64,000 bases of DNA from Scylla paramamosain (Eukaryota > Arthropoda > Malacostraca > Decapoda > Portunidae), in NCBI RefSeq assembly GCF_035594125.1, contig NC_087157.1, forward strand, positions 447,001 to 511,000, written 5' to 3'. Numbering within the stretch: the first letter of the stretch is position 1; each line of letters opens with the position of its first letter. Shown here one piece after another: positions 1-18,939 of the stretch. Position numbers and translations under genes: made by a program. The notes below the pieces were generated by a model. That model was not told where the DNA came from. It saw only the letters and a program-made list of their open reading frames with translations, and ran no database searches.

Positions 1-2742
1 GTCTGGGCATGCCACTTCCTTATTCCTCTCTTCCCCAATGGCATGAAATCTAAAGAGGTGAGCTTTGAGCCGAGCCTTTGTGGTAAGGTAGCGTCCACAC
101 ACTGAACAGTCCCAGCTCTTCTGGTGGGTGGCTGCATGGGCCACTAGGCTTTGTTTGCACAAGAAAGTTGAGCCACACTCCTCACAGGCATGGACACCCC
201 CAACTTTCTGCCTTTTCTTCACCTTACTGGCTGCATTTTTGGCCTTTCCTGGGGTGATGGCATCTTCTGTATCTGAATGTTTTGACAGATGATGAACCCA
301 GAGTGCCAAACTGGTGTACACTTCATGGCATTGGGGACAACAATAATTCTTTGCAGTGGCTCTTCTTCTAGACATCTTCCGGGAACCTTGCAGCTCCTTT
401 TCATCACCTGAAAAGCTACCATTATCATCATCTGTCTTGTCTGGTGAAGCCATGTCAAACACCAAGGCCTCATCACAGTGCTCCTCAGTATAGGAGTCAG
501 AAGGCTTACACACACTGGTTGAAGATCCTTGGCTAACCTTAACTTTTTCCTTGTGGCATTGCAAAGTTGCCTCAAACATATTTTTGACAGTCTGCTTTTT
601 AGTTTTAAGATCCTCCTCCAGCTGCACCACCTCCTGCACTAAAGCTTCACACCTGGAGCAAATCATCACACTCACACACAATACCTCACGTTTGGCTCGC
701 CCCACCAGTCTGGCAAGCAACAAACTCAAGGGAACTTTCCCTGACTGGGTACCAGCATTGAGTAGCCCGACCAAGCTGCAGGTACTCCCATCCCTACCAC
801 ACACCAAACATACACACTGCTTTATAAAGTCTTCAGAATCTCCCACCAACCCACTGTCTACAGGAATCCCATTAGGTGACTCTTCATGGTTGAAGTCCTC
901 CATGGCCACAGTCACAGAGTTGTCAGAATCTTTTCTGTAGTCTTTAGCCTCCTGCCAACTGGTGCCTGTGATCTCACTGGTAAAAGTGGTGCTACTGTCT
1001 CTTTGTTTTCCTGTAAAGCTGCCAGTTGACAACCAGGGGACAGCTTTTCGGTTCAGACTTGGCTTCCTGCCTCTCTTGATATCCTGAGAGTTGAAGTGCC
1101 TCTCACACACTCCATACTGGGTGTTGCCTGCTAACCACTCAGCCTGAAGATGTATTGAAATCACATTTATGTATTGTAAGGTCATGATTTGCATGATTTC
1201 CTTAGAAAAGGTAACTTTAATCAAATAATAAATTTGTTTTATTTATTCACAAATTCTGCATACTACAACTACCATAATTATATTCCCTGTGATGTCTGCC
1301 TTAGGATTATCATTTTAACTCGGAAGTCATTATAAAGGCAGGATGAACAGGCCATGAGAGGCTTTTGCTGGGATCAAACCCCTGATCAAAACAGGACATC
1401 ACTTTAAACCTTATGGTCATAATAATCATCAGATCCTAAGACAATTTTGGACCCTCTATACTCCCAGTCACTACACAGCTTTCTCCCTCCATATTAATAA
1501 TCTTGTTTTTTCGGTTTCCCTCACATCATGAACATATTAGACTTTATTTTCTTTAAGGCTGGGCTGGGTAATTATTGAGGAGAGTCACGTGGCTCTATTT
1601 ATTTTTCAGCTCCTACCCCTATTACTAACCAGCATAAAAGGCCAGTGCCAGATTAGCGTTTTAGTTTAAGTTAGGCGAACACATGTCAGCTAAGTACCTA
1701 TCAGTTCACAGGTCTGTGACTAGACACAGTACTTAGCTGGAATTTGATGTGATGTGTCCACCAAGGATGGTAGAATATTGAGAAGGAGCTTGTTGTAAGT
1801 TAGGCACTGGCTGGAGTCTAACTCTGTTGAAGAAGCGGGTATATTATCTGGCCACTGTTTGGGAGTTGACTGGTTTCCTGTTTGCCAAACGGATTGATAT
1901 TGGTTTGCTCCAGGACAATGAATATGCTCAACCTGGATCCTCATTGTTTCATCTACTCATCAAGGTGGATTATTATATTTTAATTGAATTAATTCCCATA
2001 ACTATTAATTTTCCTGATGGAATGATAGTTACAACACTCCATACAATGTTGGGTACCTGATGGGAAAGCAGGGTTTTAGGATGGAGGAAGCCAAATTCTG
2101 ACATTTGTTAAAGTCTAAGGATGAGATGCCATATTCTGGAAACGGGAAATTTTTAGTTTAACCTAACTTTACCTAACCTATGGGGCTTTGTCACTCTTGG
2201 TACTCCTCTTATGGACACTAACCTAATTAAACGGGAATTTCCCCAGTTCTTAAAACATGGCGTGTCATCCTTAGACTTTTCAATAAATGTCCAAATTCGA
2301 CCTAATTTGGCTTCGCCCACCTTAAGACTCAGCTTTTACACCAGGTCCCCAAGATTGTAGGGGGCAGAAGCCTAAAAAAATTTAAAAAAAATGGATATAG
2401 AGCCGCGTGATTATTCTTAATAATTACCCTGAGGTGCTTCAGAGAACGTGGGGCGATCCCCATCCAGACACAATAGTCTTTTATGGGGATCTTACCTGTC
2501 ATTGATGCCCTCTTGGGAATTTCATAAATGGTTATGAAAGCAAAATCAATCTTAGGTCATTTACATTTTTAGTAAATGACCGCTAATTATCATTTATTTT
2601 GGATATTACAACTTGCCTGAAGATTGGCAGCATGCAGAGCCGTGAGCCAAGCCCCTCGCAGCCGTCCACTGCGTGGCAACGGGAACACGGTGAGGCTGGA
2701 CCCCTGGGGCGCCCCACACACCAGACAGGTCCTTCCCTCCAT
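1..2742 (-). CDS. THAP + ZAD-like + C2H2 zinc-finger protein, 5' part (join of 2742-2617 and 1143-1)
   Basis: Probable DNA-binding regulator; 423 residues are visible and the 3' end lies beyond position 1. Exon 1 (42 codons, ATG 2742-2740) holds the N-terminal half of a THAP domain: C6-x2-C9, FP at 20-21, W32. Exon 2 (381 codons, no stop) supplies the rest: C55-x2-H58 (CERHF) and an AVP box (KAVPW, 75-79). The C9-C55 spacing of 45 residues fits the family pattern C-x2-4-C-x35-50-C-x2-H. Next comes a ZAD-like module: CLVC, about 50 residues, CSRC, then a charged helix LEEDLKTKK. An acidic linker and three C2H2 fingers follow, coded at about 350-290, 200-130 and 125-60. The two exons join in phase 0 through a GC-AG intron. 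The gene is divergent from the plus-strand zinc-finger gene. The start codon is the Met closest to the THAP cysteines; an upstream in-frame Met exists. The target is unknown. Confidence 0.82.
1144..2616 (-). other. GC-AG intron splitting the THAP domain
   Basis: The donor reads CTTCAG/GCAAGT and the acceptor CTTCAG/GCTGAG. Only this junction restores the THAP frame (phase 0); nearby GT choices give a frameshift or stop. A 10-nt direct repeat ATCTTCAGGC covers both ends. The 1.47-kb interior has no ORF I can support. It includes a GGGATCAAACCC stretch at 1374-1385 that resembles a minus-strand tRNA B-box, possibly a SINE remnant. Confidence 0.75.
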
Positions 2743-3091
2743 GGCACACTGGATGAACGGTGGAGAAAATAAACTCAGACACCAGAGTCTGTGACTACTG
2801 CTATGAGACTGATTCATGCATTAATGGGTGGGATGACGCGGGCCATTTTTTTCTGTTCCCATTCGCATTATTCACCCTTTACCTGAATACCATATCGTGG
2901 AGGGAACATTCAAAGCGTACCCCAAGAGACGTCAAGCTCAGGGAGTCATGGTGGTGAGGTGGTGTGTCGCTCACTGGTACTCCCCTCATTCACATCAGGT
3001 CACAACGGTCACATGTCCAGCTGACAGAAAGGTGCTGCCACTGCTGTACTTGTGCCTATGCTGTTTATGTCTTTTGTTCGGAACATTTTCC

Positions 3092-3094
<3 letters not shown>

Positions 3095-3143
<49 letters not shown>

Positions 3144-3207
3144 TCTTCTTCTTCTTCTTCTTCTTCTTCTTCTTCTTCTTCTTCTTCTTCTTCTTCTTCT
3201 TCTTCTT
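3095..3207. repeat. (CT)n followed by (CTT)n microsatellite
   Basis: About 45 bp of CT repeats runs directly into about 67 bp of CTT repeats. The ORFs across it (poly-Ser, poly-Phe) are artefacts of the repeat. Confidence 0.97.
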
Positions 3208-4213
3208 TTAATATTGAAATAACATTAGTGCATTCAATCGAGGGCTAGATAAGATTACGTTAAGATTAATTCAACTCATTAATTTCACAGCTGCATGACT
3301 CCTTCGTTCTACCTCATTCTTTCTTTCACACACACTACACACTTCACTGCTCTGTCCATCTCACTTTTCCACTTTTTTTCCTCATCCTACTCTAGTCCCT
3401 CGATCTCTGTTTCTGTCAATTATTCTCCAGTAATACAAAATATGCTTCCCATCAAATGGTTGCAATCAACATGTTATTCTTCGAGTATCATTTCGACCAC
3501 TTGATATGATACAATAACTCTTAGAGCTTACAGATGCGCTTTTCTCATTGATCTTGCATCTTCCATTTGCTCCGAAATGTATAGAGAGGCTGTACATGTT
3601 TCTGTTTCTGGTGACAGAGAGCAAAATGAAGCAAACTTTTTTTTTTTCACATCTTTCAGAAAAAAAAAAATCAACATTGAGCATTTCTTTACATTTCTTG
3701 GTCTGTCATTCAGCCTTCCCGCAACTCCCGTTTAGCTTAAGCCTGGATTAATTTTGTTAAATACTTACAGAACCTCCAAAGATGATCGATTAGCTTCTGG
3801 TGAGGATTTTCTGGTGACTAGAACATTTGATAAACTATTATTAGAATGATGGAAGCGCCTCTGAAAACTCTATAATATCTTAACCCATAGAATATGTTAA
3901 AAGAGCACTGAGACGGCACCAAAAAATTTTCTTGCTATATTGACAAAAATGTTGACTCTAATCCTCTAACAGCTATGGGTTTCCTGACTTAGTAAAATGT
4001 TGTATAGCGATTTTAGTTATAATTTTGAAAGACACTTTTTACAGCATGAGAAGGGATGAGCATTCTGGAGCCTGGCGTTTCATTTTTGGTCATTAAGATC
4101 TTGGGCTACTCAAAATGTGGTGTAAGTAGTAGTAGTGTGTTAGTATTAGCAGTGAAGGGTTTTAAATCTCGCGCCGTGGCAGGAATGACGTGCGAGCTGG
4201 CTGGCTTTCAGAC

Positions 4214-4234
4214 ATGGCGGATGTCCCTCGGTGA
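4214..4234 (+). promoter_or_regulatory. Upstream ORF (MADVPR) before the AT-hook zinc-finger start codon
   Basis: ATGGCGGATGTCCCTCGGTGA has a good context (G at -3, G at +4), is out of frame with the main ATG at 4270 and ends 35 nt before it. A second uORF from ATG 4185 overlaps the main start and stops at 4283. If the transcript starts upstream of these, they could lower translation; the transcription start is not visible in the sequence. Confidence 0.35.
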
Positions 4235-4269
4235 AGAAAGGCCTCGTCCCCAGGCCAATAGAGGGTATC

Positions 4270-10277
<6,008 letters not shown>

Positions 10278-11142
10278 GTAAATTTTTCTTAACTGCCCAC
10301 TGTCTACCCCATTACAAGGAGCCCTGCCTCACCTTCCCTTTCAAGAGTGACTGTGGATGGAAATGTCTAGTCATTACAAAGTCTTGCAAGTATGGATGAG
10401 ATTCACCACTTGTGGAGTGCTCCTCTATAATTATGAACTCAGTAAGGATTACACTTAGAGTTGATATTGTCAAATTAGTTGAATAAAATAGAATTGGAAT
10501 CCTACAGTCTGGTATATCAATTATAATTTGTGTTTGTGTGTATGTTACTAGTATCTGAGGAAGAACTGCATGGCAAAAAAATTAGAATATTTGAAACATT
10601 TCACAACAGGTTAAAAGAATACCACATACACCAGTTCCATGTAGATGCACACTGCTCAAATAAAAAAATCTACTTTTTATTGGATCAGGATGCAAAGCCT
10701 GTGAAGGGAAATGTCCTTGAGACAGTATTTTGGGAACTGAGCAGAGGGTATGATGCCATGTGAGATCCTGATCACAGCTTGAGAGTAAATACCAGGATTG
10801 AAGTTGACTGAGGATTGATTCGTGTAATACATAATATGGAAGATAGGTGTTGTTTGGTACAGCTTTCATCTATCAGTACAGTGTTTCAGCTTACAAAGCA
10901 TTGTACTTCCTCTGCTTCCCATTCTCTTCCCCCATGCAGTGCCCCAATATTTTCCTCCTCTACTGAGTTCTTCTCTCCTTTCAAGCTGTGTATTCTTTTA
11001 AATATTATTCCTTTTCAAATAGCATGTTCCTTCCTACTGAGATAAGAGTTGTTTCCTTTCATTGTAAAACATTGTCTTATGCCACAAAGTGTTATTTCAC
11101 ACACATGATTTGGTAAATTAAGTGTACCTCTCTTCTCTCCAG
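10278..11142 (+). other. Intron 6 of the AT-hook zinc-finger gene
   Basis: It lies between CCAG/GTAAAT and TCTCCAG/ATGAGG and keeps phase 1. The short ORFs inside have no recognisable homology. Nothing else is seen. Confidence 0.75.
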
Positions 11143-14100
11143 ATGAGGCTGTTTCAGAAGGGCACAAGTGTGATCAGTGTGGTGAGGTCATCCAGTTCAA
11201 GCGTGACTACATCCGTCACCTGCGACAGAAACATGACCTCCGACCTTACGAATGTGACCAATGTGGAAAGACCTTCACTTCCAATTCAGCACTGGAGGCC
11301 CACCACCGTGTCCATGGACTGGAACGACCTCACCGCTGTGACTACTGTGGCAAGGGTTTCCTGGATCCGTCCCATCTCAAAACTCACGTTTTGACTCACA
11401 CTGGTGAGCGGCCCCACCGGTGCCACCACTGCTTCAAAGCCTTTGCTCAGGCTTCCCAACTGAAGAAACACCTGGCCCTCCACCAGGATGGCCATCAGTA
11501 CCGCTGCTCCACATGTGGCCGCACCTTTGCCCACCGTGACACTCTGTACACTCATGTGAAAACCCACACCTCCAGCCGCCCATTCATTTGTGACATCTGC
11601 AGCCTTGGGTTTGTCACCAGCAGTGGCCTCAATCGCCACCGTAAGGTGCATAAACGCTCCAGTGAATCTCTAGGTGGCCTGGAGGATGAATTTAAGTGCA
11701 CCGTATGTCAGGCAAACTTTACCTATAAGCGCACCCTCACCAAGCACATGACAGCCGTGCATGGAGATGGTCCACCCATCAAGGAGGAGGATGAGACAGA
11801 CACAAAGCCTTTCCAGGGTGAAGTGTCACTTGTGGAGCAGCTTCAGGAACAGCTCAATGAGGGCTATGCTCCCAAGACTTCAGAACTTTATGATGAACCC
11901 AAACAGTCAGAGACTCTAGAGAGTAAGTTTCCCACAAATCCTTTCAAGTGTGGGATCTGTGAGGAGTCCTTCACTGATGTGGATGTCCTCTGTGATCATT
12001 ACACCAACTCCCATACAGGAGACCAGGAGGTGTACTGTGATGTGTGCTCTGTAGGTTGTGCCTCTGAGCAACAGCTGGAGCAGCACAAGCGTCTCCACCT
12101 GTTTGAAGAGCAGCAGTCAATCATCCACACCATTCCCACTGATGAATTCCCCTTTGTGTGTGCCATGTGTGGCAAGAGCTTTAGGAAGCACCAGGAGTTT
12201 AAGCGGCATCATCGCGGCCACACACAGGAGAAAAACTACAAGTGTGACCTTTGTGATGCTGGCTTCCCCCTTAAGTCAGCATTAGACAAGCATGTGCTGG
12301 TGCACACTGGTGAGCGCCCCTTCAAGTGTGACATCTGCCTCAAGAGCTTTAGACAGAGTGCAGCACTGGTGAGGCACAAGCTGTGGACCCACAGACTCAA
12401 GAATCAGAACAAATGTGAGTTGTGTGGAAAGACTTTCTTTACTCCCACACTCCTCACTTACCACCTAGACAGCCATGGAGATGCAGGGCAGTCAGCCAAG
12501 AGTCGCCTGGCAGAGCTGGCCGAGGATGAAGAGCAGCAGCTGCTGGAGCAGCCAGGAGAGGCTGGGGAGGAGGAGGGCAGGTCAGAAGGGAAGGAGGGCA
12601 GCCACCACAGCTGTGAATATTGTGGTAAAAGCTTTCCTTCATATGTCACTCTCCTCACCCACAAATTGACACACAAGCTCAACGCATCGTACAAGTGTGA
12701 TGTGTGCCATAGGACCTTTCGAGAAAAGAGGTATTTGCAAAAACACAAGCTTACCCATAAAGGAGTCAAGAGCTGGAAGTGTGATATCTGCAAGAAAGCT
12801 TTTGCCACAAAGCTTACTTTGATCCGACATTCCCATGTCCATCTGCGGGAAGCCCTGAGGCCTGGCCCTGGTCTGGCCTTGATCCCTGAAGAGGGAGAAG
12901 AGGGTGAGATGACAGGAGGCAGCACCCTTCCTTCTGTCCTTAAATGTGATGATTGTGGAATTGACTTTGCCCACAAGAGCCACTATGTACGTCACAAACT
13001 GTTGCACTCAGGCACACCACTCCTCAAGTGTGGTCTTTGCAACAAGTTGTTTGTGCACAAGAGTGACATCATCCGCCACAAGGTCATGCATTCCTTCATG
13101 TTCACATGTGACGTGTGTGGACGCAACTTCCATAAACGATCACTGTTCTTAATGCACAAGAGGAAGCATGTTGATGACAAACCCTTCAAGTGTCACTGTG
13201 GGAAAAGTTTTTCTACCAGTGGCAATTACAACACCCACAAGCGAATCCACAGTGGAGAGAAGCCTTACAAGTGTGACATGTGTGACTACCGCTGCTCCCA
13301 GAGTGGTCGCCTGCTCAAGCATAAGCGGATGCACAGTGGAGTTAAGCCATTCCCATGTGAAACTTGTGGCAAGTATTTTGCCAATGCTGAGACTGCAAAG
13401 ATTCACAAGAGAATACACACAGGAGAGCGGCCCTTCAAGTGTGGTAACTGTGGGAAAACTTTCATTAACAACAGCAGTCTCAACCTGCACATGCGGGACC
13501 ACATCCGTGAGGAAATGTTCAAGTGTGATGTCTGCAACCACAAATTCCGACGGGAGCACCACTTGGAGAAGCATCGTCAGTTCCACACCATGGAGCAGCA
13601 ACAGTACCACAACACCACCATGGACATGGAGGCTGAGAGCACTGCTGAGACCCAGCTTTACATGTGTGATATATGTGGCAGAGTGTTTGACAAGAAGAAG
13701 TATTTGTACACTCACCAAAATGTTCACTCCAGACAGCGCAACTTCCCGTGTAGCTATTGTGGGAAGCAGCTGGCCTCCCGCCTCGCCCTCAGGAACCACT
13801 ACCTGATCCACACTGGAGAGATGCCATACAAGTGTAGCATGTGCAGCAAGGAGTTCCGCAGTTCCTCCAACCTCAAGCGACATGAGCGCACACACTCTGG
13901 ACAGGAAACAACTGAGTTGCACTGTGACACTTGTGATGAAACCTTCTACAGCACAGAGGATTTGAATCAGCACAAGGCAAGTCACATGCAGGATATGATG
14001 ATGGTGAACCCAACAGTGGAAGCGGTGTCTGACAACCCTCACCATCTGTATGTATTTGAGGCTGTAAGGGAGGTGGGGGAGGCCATTGATTCCACACCAC

Positions 14101-15128
14101 AACTTTTAGTGGATAACAACCAGCAGCAATTTCTGGTGGGTGGTTCTCAACCTCTTCTGGTATTTCCTGAAGCAACTGCTGCATCTTATCCTGAACTTAG
14201 CGAAGGGCCTGATCCTGACCCTGATCCAGCTGAAGAAGACCCCAGCCGACAGTCTGATGTGATCATGGTGCCAGAGAAGCTAGAAGAGCAGGAAGAGGAG
14301 AAGGTAGTGAAGCCCTTCAAATGTGAGGTATGCAGCAAATCCTTTGCCAAGAAGCAGTACCTTACCAAGCATAAGTATCGTCACCGTGAGGTCAAGCCCC
14401 ATGCCTGTGATGTGTGCAATAAACGTTTTGCCCAGAAGTTTGAGGTGGCGGTGCACAAGATCAAACATACAGGCGAGCGGCCACATCAGTGCAATGTGTG
14501 TGGGAAGCCGTTCCGCAGCAAGGTTAACCTCCTGCACCACAAGATGCGCCACACGGGTGAATACCCATTCCTCTGCTCCATCTGCAACAAAGGCTTCTCT
14601 ACACAGCTGCAGTTGGAGCGGCATGTGACAATGCACACTGGCTCACACCCCTACAAGTGCAGTATCTGCCAGCGAGGGTACACACAACGCACCAACCTCA
14701 TGAAGCATCTTGCCAAATCTCATGACATCATTGATGCCTCTCAGATTGATGCCACAAACTCCATGGAAAATGCAGAGGCTGTGGAGAACATGGAGAGTAT
14801 GGAAGTGGAGGGAGGAGTGGACACTACTATCTTGGAGGAGGCAAGGGATCAAGCTCCTGGAGAGGAGGAGGCTGACCAGGCTGCTATTGCCATGGAAGCT
14901 GACCTCCTGGGCAATGAGGAGGAGCAGCAGGCAGCCTACTCTGTAGTGGAGGTGCACCCAGACTACCTGAAGGACTACCTGCTGACTGGCCCACAGGTGG
15001 TGGCAACCCATGACATGGACCCCAAACTGCTGCAGTCCATTCTTCAACAGGTCCGTGGTGGTGTGGAGGAGTGCAGCAGCCTCACTGGTGGCCCAGCAGT
15101 GGTACATGTCAATGCTATTGATGAGTGA
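11143..15128 (+). CDS. AT-hook / multi-C2H2 zinc-finger protein, last exon with 33 fingers
   Basis: Continuation of the gene starting at 4270 (residues 778-2105). I count 33 C2H2 fingers between about residues 787 and 1971, in clusters of 7, 6, 3, 12 and 5 separated by acidic linkers. Many have canonical TGERP-type linkers (HTGERPH, HTGERPF, HSGEKPY). Finger 20 (near 13190) has C-x1-C (KCHCGKSF) instead of C-x2-C. Finger 9 and finger 21 carry Cys at the usual Phe position. The last 134 residues are acidic (EEEAD, EEEQQ) and end in VHVNAIDE before TGA at 15126-15128. Role: sequence-specific nucleic-acid binding is expected from the family; the target is unknown. The whole finger block is one exon, which is common in large ZNF genes. 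Confidence 0.93.
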
Positions 15129-15154
15129 ACTGCACCAACCCTGCTGCCTAAATA

Positions 15155-15195
<41 letters not shown>

Positions 15196-15520
15196 AGATC
15201 ATCATCATTGAGAGTAATATGAGGTATGTACAAAAGGAAACCAAATTTGAAGCTAAAGATAATTAACTCATTTCTTTATTTACAGTCAGAGCAAACTCTG
15301 TCTTCATCGAGGTATTTTCTTCCATTGTTAATGTGTCTCAGAGTTTTATTTATTTATTTTCCCCCTGAATTCTTGAAGGATAATGCAATAAAGCATAAGC
15401 TTTTTACAGATTCCTACTTCTTCAGGAACTTGGTGATACCTAGTGAAGTTAATTTCAGACCACAGCACGCGTTCTCTGTGTGACTTGTCTATCAGCAATA
15501 AAAGCTGCCCAGATTTAGAT
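15129..15520 (+). promoter_or_regulatory. 3' UTR with poly(A) signals of the AT-hook zinc-finger gene
   Basis: An (AC)n microsatellite (15155-15191) starts 27 nt after the stop. AATAAA occurs at 15387-15392 and again at 15497-15502; the second is followed by a GT-rich stretch (TTTGTTTTTGATGG). A longer UTR ending near 16230 (ATTAAA) is possible. Confidence 0.6.
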
Positions 15521-17040
<1,520 letters not shown>

Positions 17041-17049
17041 GGCTGTATG

Positions 17050-17235
17050 TAGCTGGGCCTGCAAAACGTCATATCAACGCCTTAACAACTGAGTGGCAGT
17101 GCTGCTGGTGGTGGTTATTACTGTCTCGGTGCTTCGAGTCAGGTGAATGCTGGCAAGCTGCTGAACCCAAACAGAGGCCACGTCCATTTCTAGCCTGACT
17201 AGAGACTCCGCATTACCTCTTCGTCCTTTGCGCAG
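17050..17235 (+). ncRNA. Possible non-coding first exon (strong donor at 17236)
   Basis: TTTGCGCAG/GTAAGTT is a near-perfect 5' splice site preceded by a more GC-rich stretch with CpGs and no long ORF. This is what an untranslated first exon of a plus-strand gene or lncRNA looks like. No acceptor or downstream coding exon could be paired with it in the window. Confidence 0.3.
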
Positions 17236-17433
17236 GTAAGTTCTCTTTTAAGTTTTATGAAGCGTGGTCGTAATTTTATTTTCATGTAGGGTGTTTTAAT
17301 GGAGGTGTTTTACTAGTGGTGTGGTAATTGGTGCAAAGTATGTTGAAATATTGTTGAAATTAATTTTAAGTTCTGAAGGAGTCTTTTTGTTGTTTTGGAT
17401 GTTACTGATAGCATCGTGGGGGTAGAGCCTATT

Positions 17434-17617
17434 CTTTCAATCATTAGTAATAAAAAGTGGCATTAAGATCAACGACTTATCTACGTAATGTACGTAATTG
17501 TGAATTGTGCATGGCGTATATGTGTCTTTCAATCATTAGTAATAAAAAGTGGCATTAAGATTAACGACTTATCTACGTAATGTACGTAATTGTGGATTGT
17601 GCATGGCGTATATGCGT
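17434..17617. repeat. 92-bp tandem duplication
   Basis: The block starting CTTTCAATCATTAGTAATAA is present twice, starting at 17434 and 17526, with only a few substitutions, so it is recent. Confidence 0.9.
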
Positions 17618-18094
17618 AGATGTGATGCTTCACAATACGATATTTCCATGCGTTTCGTTCCTCTATTTGCTTATTGGTCATCTAAGTTATTTTTCTAGTC
17701 GTGTGTAGTAATGGAATGTTTTCTCATAGATTTTCAGTAATTTGTTACATGAAGTTGTGTTCGTTACATTGAGTTTTCTACACGAGTTCTATTACAGGAT
17801 GACTGAAGTTAGACCTTGTATGAGATGGACAAAAGTTTGTGCTAGCCGCGATTGTGCAGGCGATTGTGCAGCCAAAATTTCAGTTAGCCGCGAGTGTGCA
17901 GCCAGTTTTCCGTGCAGTTATGAGTGGCGGTGGCTGTCTCGGGACAGCGATGAATCCGTGAAGCCAGAGGCTAGATGCGCCTGGATTGCCAAAGTAATTG
18001 CTATTCATGTTATTTTAAATGGAATTTATTGTTCAGTAGTGTTCTCAAAGGTTACAGGGTAAATACAATACGCAAGGCCACATTCTGAGACTTC

Positions 18095-18935
18095 TGCACC
18101 GCTCCGCGCTCCTTCATTACTCGCAAAACGCTTTAGATGAACATGGGATTTTAAGGGTCTGCTCCGCTCTACATTACACTCAAAACGCTCTAGATCAGGG
18201 GTTCTTAACCTTTTGATGGTTCTATACCCCCAATGGATTGTCGAATATGGTCCCATACCCCCTTCACTTGACTGTTCAAATAATTATCACCAATCCTATT
18301 ATTTGCCAGTATGTCTTCCAGATACGAGTATTTCAATCACTTGAATTTACTGTACTTTAGATACGGATTGCTAGGAAAAAAACATAACCATTGATAATTT
18401 TATTATTTTTTTACTGAAAGCAAAATTAATAAAGTTATAGTTCCGTTTTATTATACAAAAAAAAAAGAAAAAAAAAAAAACAAATGTGCAAGTTTTTAGT
18501 CCCTCGACTACGTAAAAACATAACCATTGATATATTTTTTTTTTTTTACTGAAAGCAAAATTAATAAAGTTATAGTTCCATTTTATTTGTAAAAAAGAAC
18601 AGAACAGAGAAGGAAACTACCAGTACCCAGAAATCGAGTCCCAGACCCCCGGCCTTTGGTTCCCATACCCCCAAGGGGTATGGATACCCCCGGTTAAGAA
18701 CCTCTGCTCTAGATGAACGTACACGGGATTTCAAGGGCTTGCTCCGCGCTCCTTCATTACTCACAAAACGCTCTGGCTGAACGTACAGGGGATTTTAAGG
18801 GTCTGTTCCGCTCTCCATTACTCGCAAAACGCTCTAGGTGAATGTACACGGGATTTCAAGGGTCTGCTCTGCTCTCCATTACTCTCAAAACACTCTAGAT
18901 GAACGTACACGGGATTTTAAGGGTTTTACGAGTTT
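18095..18935. repeat. ~60-bp minisatellite array, interrupted by a MITE
   Basis: Units share GCTCCGC(G)CTC..CATTACTCGCAAAACGCTCTAGATGAACGTACACGGGATTTTAAGGGTCT-like sequence in degenerate form; about five to six are visible. The array is split by the hAT MITE at 18196-18706. Confidence 0.85.
18196..18706. mobile_element. Non-autonomous hAT element (MITE) with 8-bp TSD
   Basis: The ends are CAGGGGTTCTTAACC and GGTTAAGAACCTCTG, inverted with one mismatch. The flanking 8 bp CTCTAGAT is repeated exactly on both sides (18188-18195 and 18707-18714) and fits the hAT pattern with central TA. The 511-bp interior has no transposase and contains an internal duplication (around 18384-18450 and 18518-18590). 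Confidence 0.92.
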
Positions 18936-18939
18936 AGTA

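Larger units (their letters stand above)
2743..4269. promoter_or_regulatory. Divergent intergenic region between two zinc-finger genes
   Basis: About 1.5 kb separates the two start codons. It holds a (CT)n-(CTT)n microsatellite, an otherwise AT-rich stretch, and a CpG-richer part from about 4165 leading into the plus-strand gene. No TATA box is convincing for either gene. Promoter function is inferred from position only. Confidence 0.45.

Noticed and set aside
219..940. ORFs at 219-575 (-) and 551-940 (+)
   Set aside because: They are other-frame shadows of the THAP/ZAD/C2H2 exon, whose correct frame is open from 1143 to 1 without a start codon.
3095..3248. Poly-Ser, poly-Leu/Ser and poly-Phe ORFs
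   Set aside because: Translation of CT/CTT microsatellite; the same applies to all Arg-Glu and Ile-Tyr ORFs over (GA)n and (TA)n tracts.
11286..14636. Several long minus-strand ORFs opposite the zinc-finger exon
   Set aside because: They are complements of the repeated finger codons, with hydrophobic nonsense sequence and no splice or domain support.
17742..18062. 106-codon Cys-rich ORF
   Set aside because: Cysteine spacing fits no known family. The ORF lies among repeats with no splice signals.
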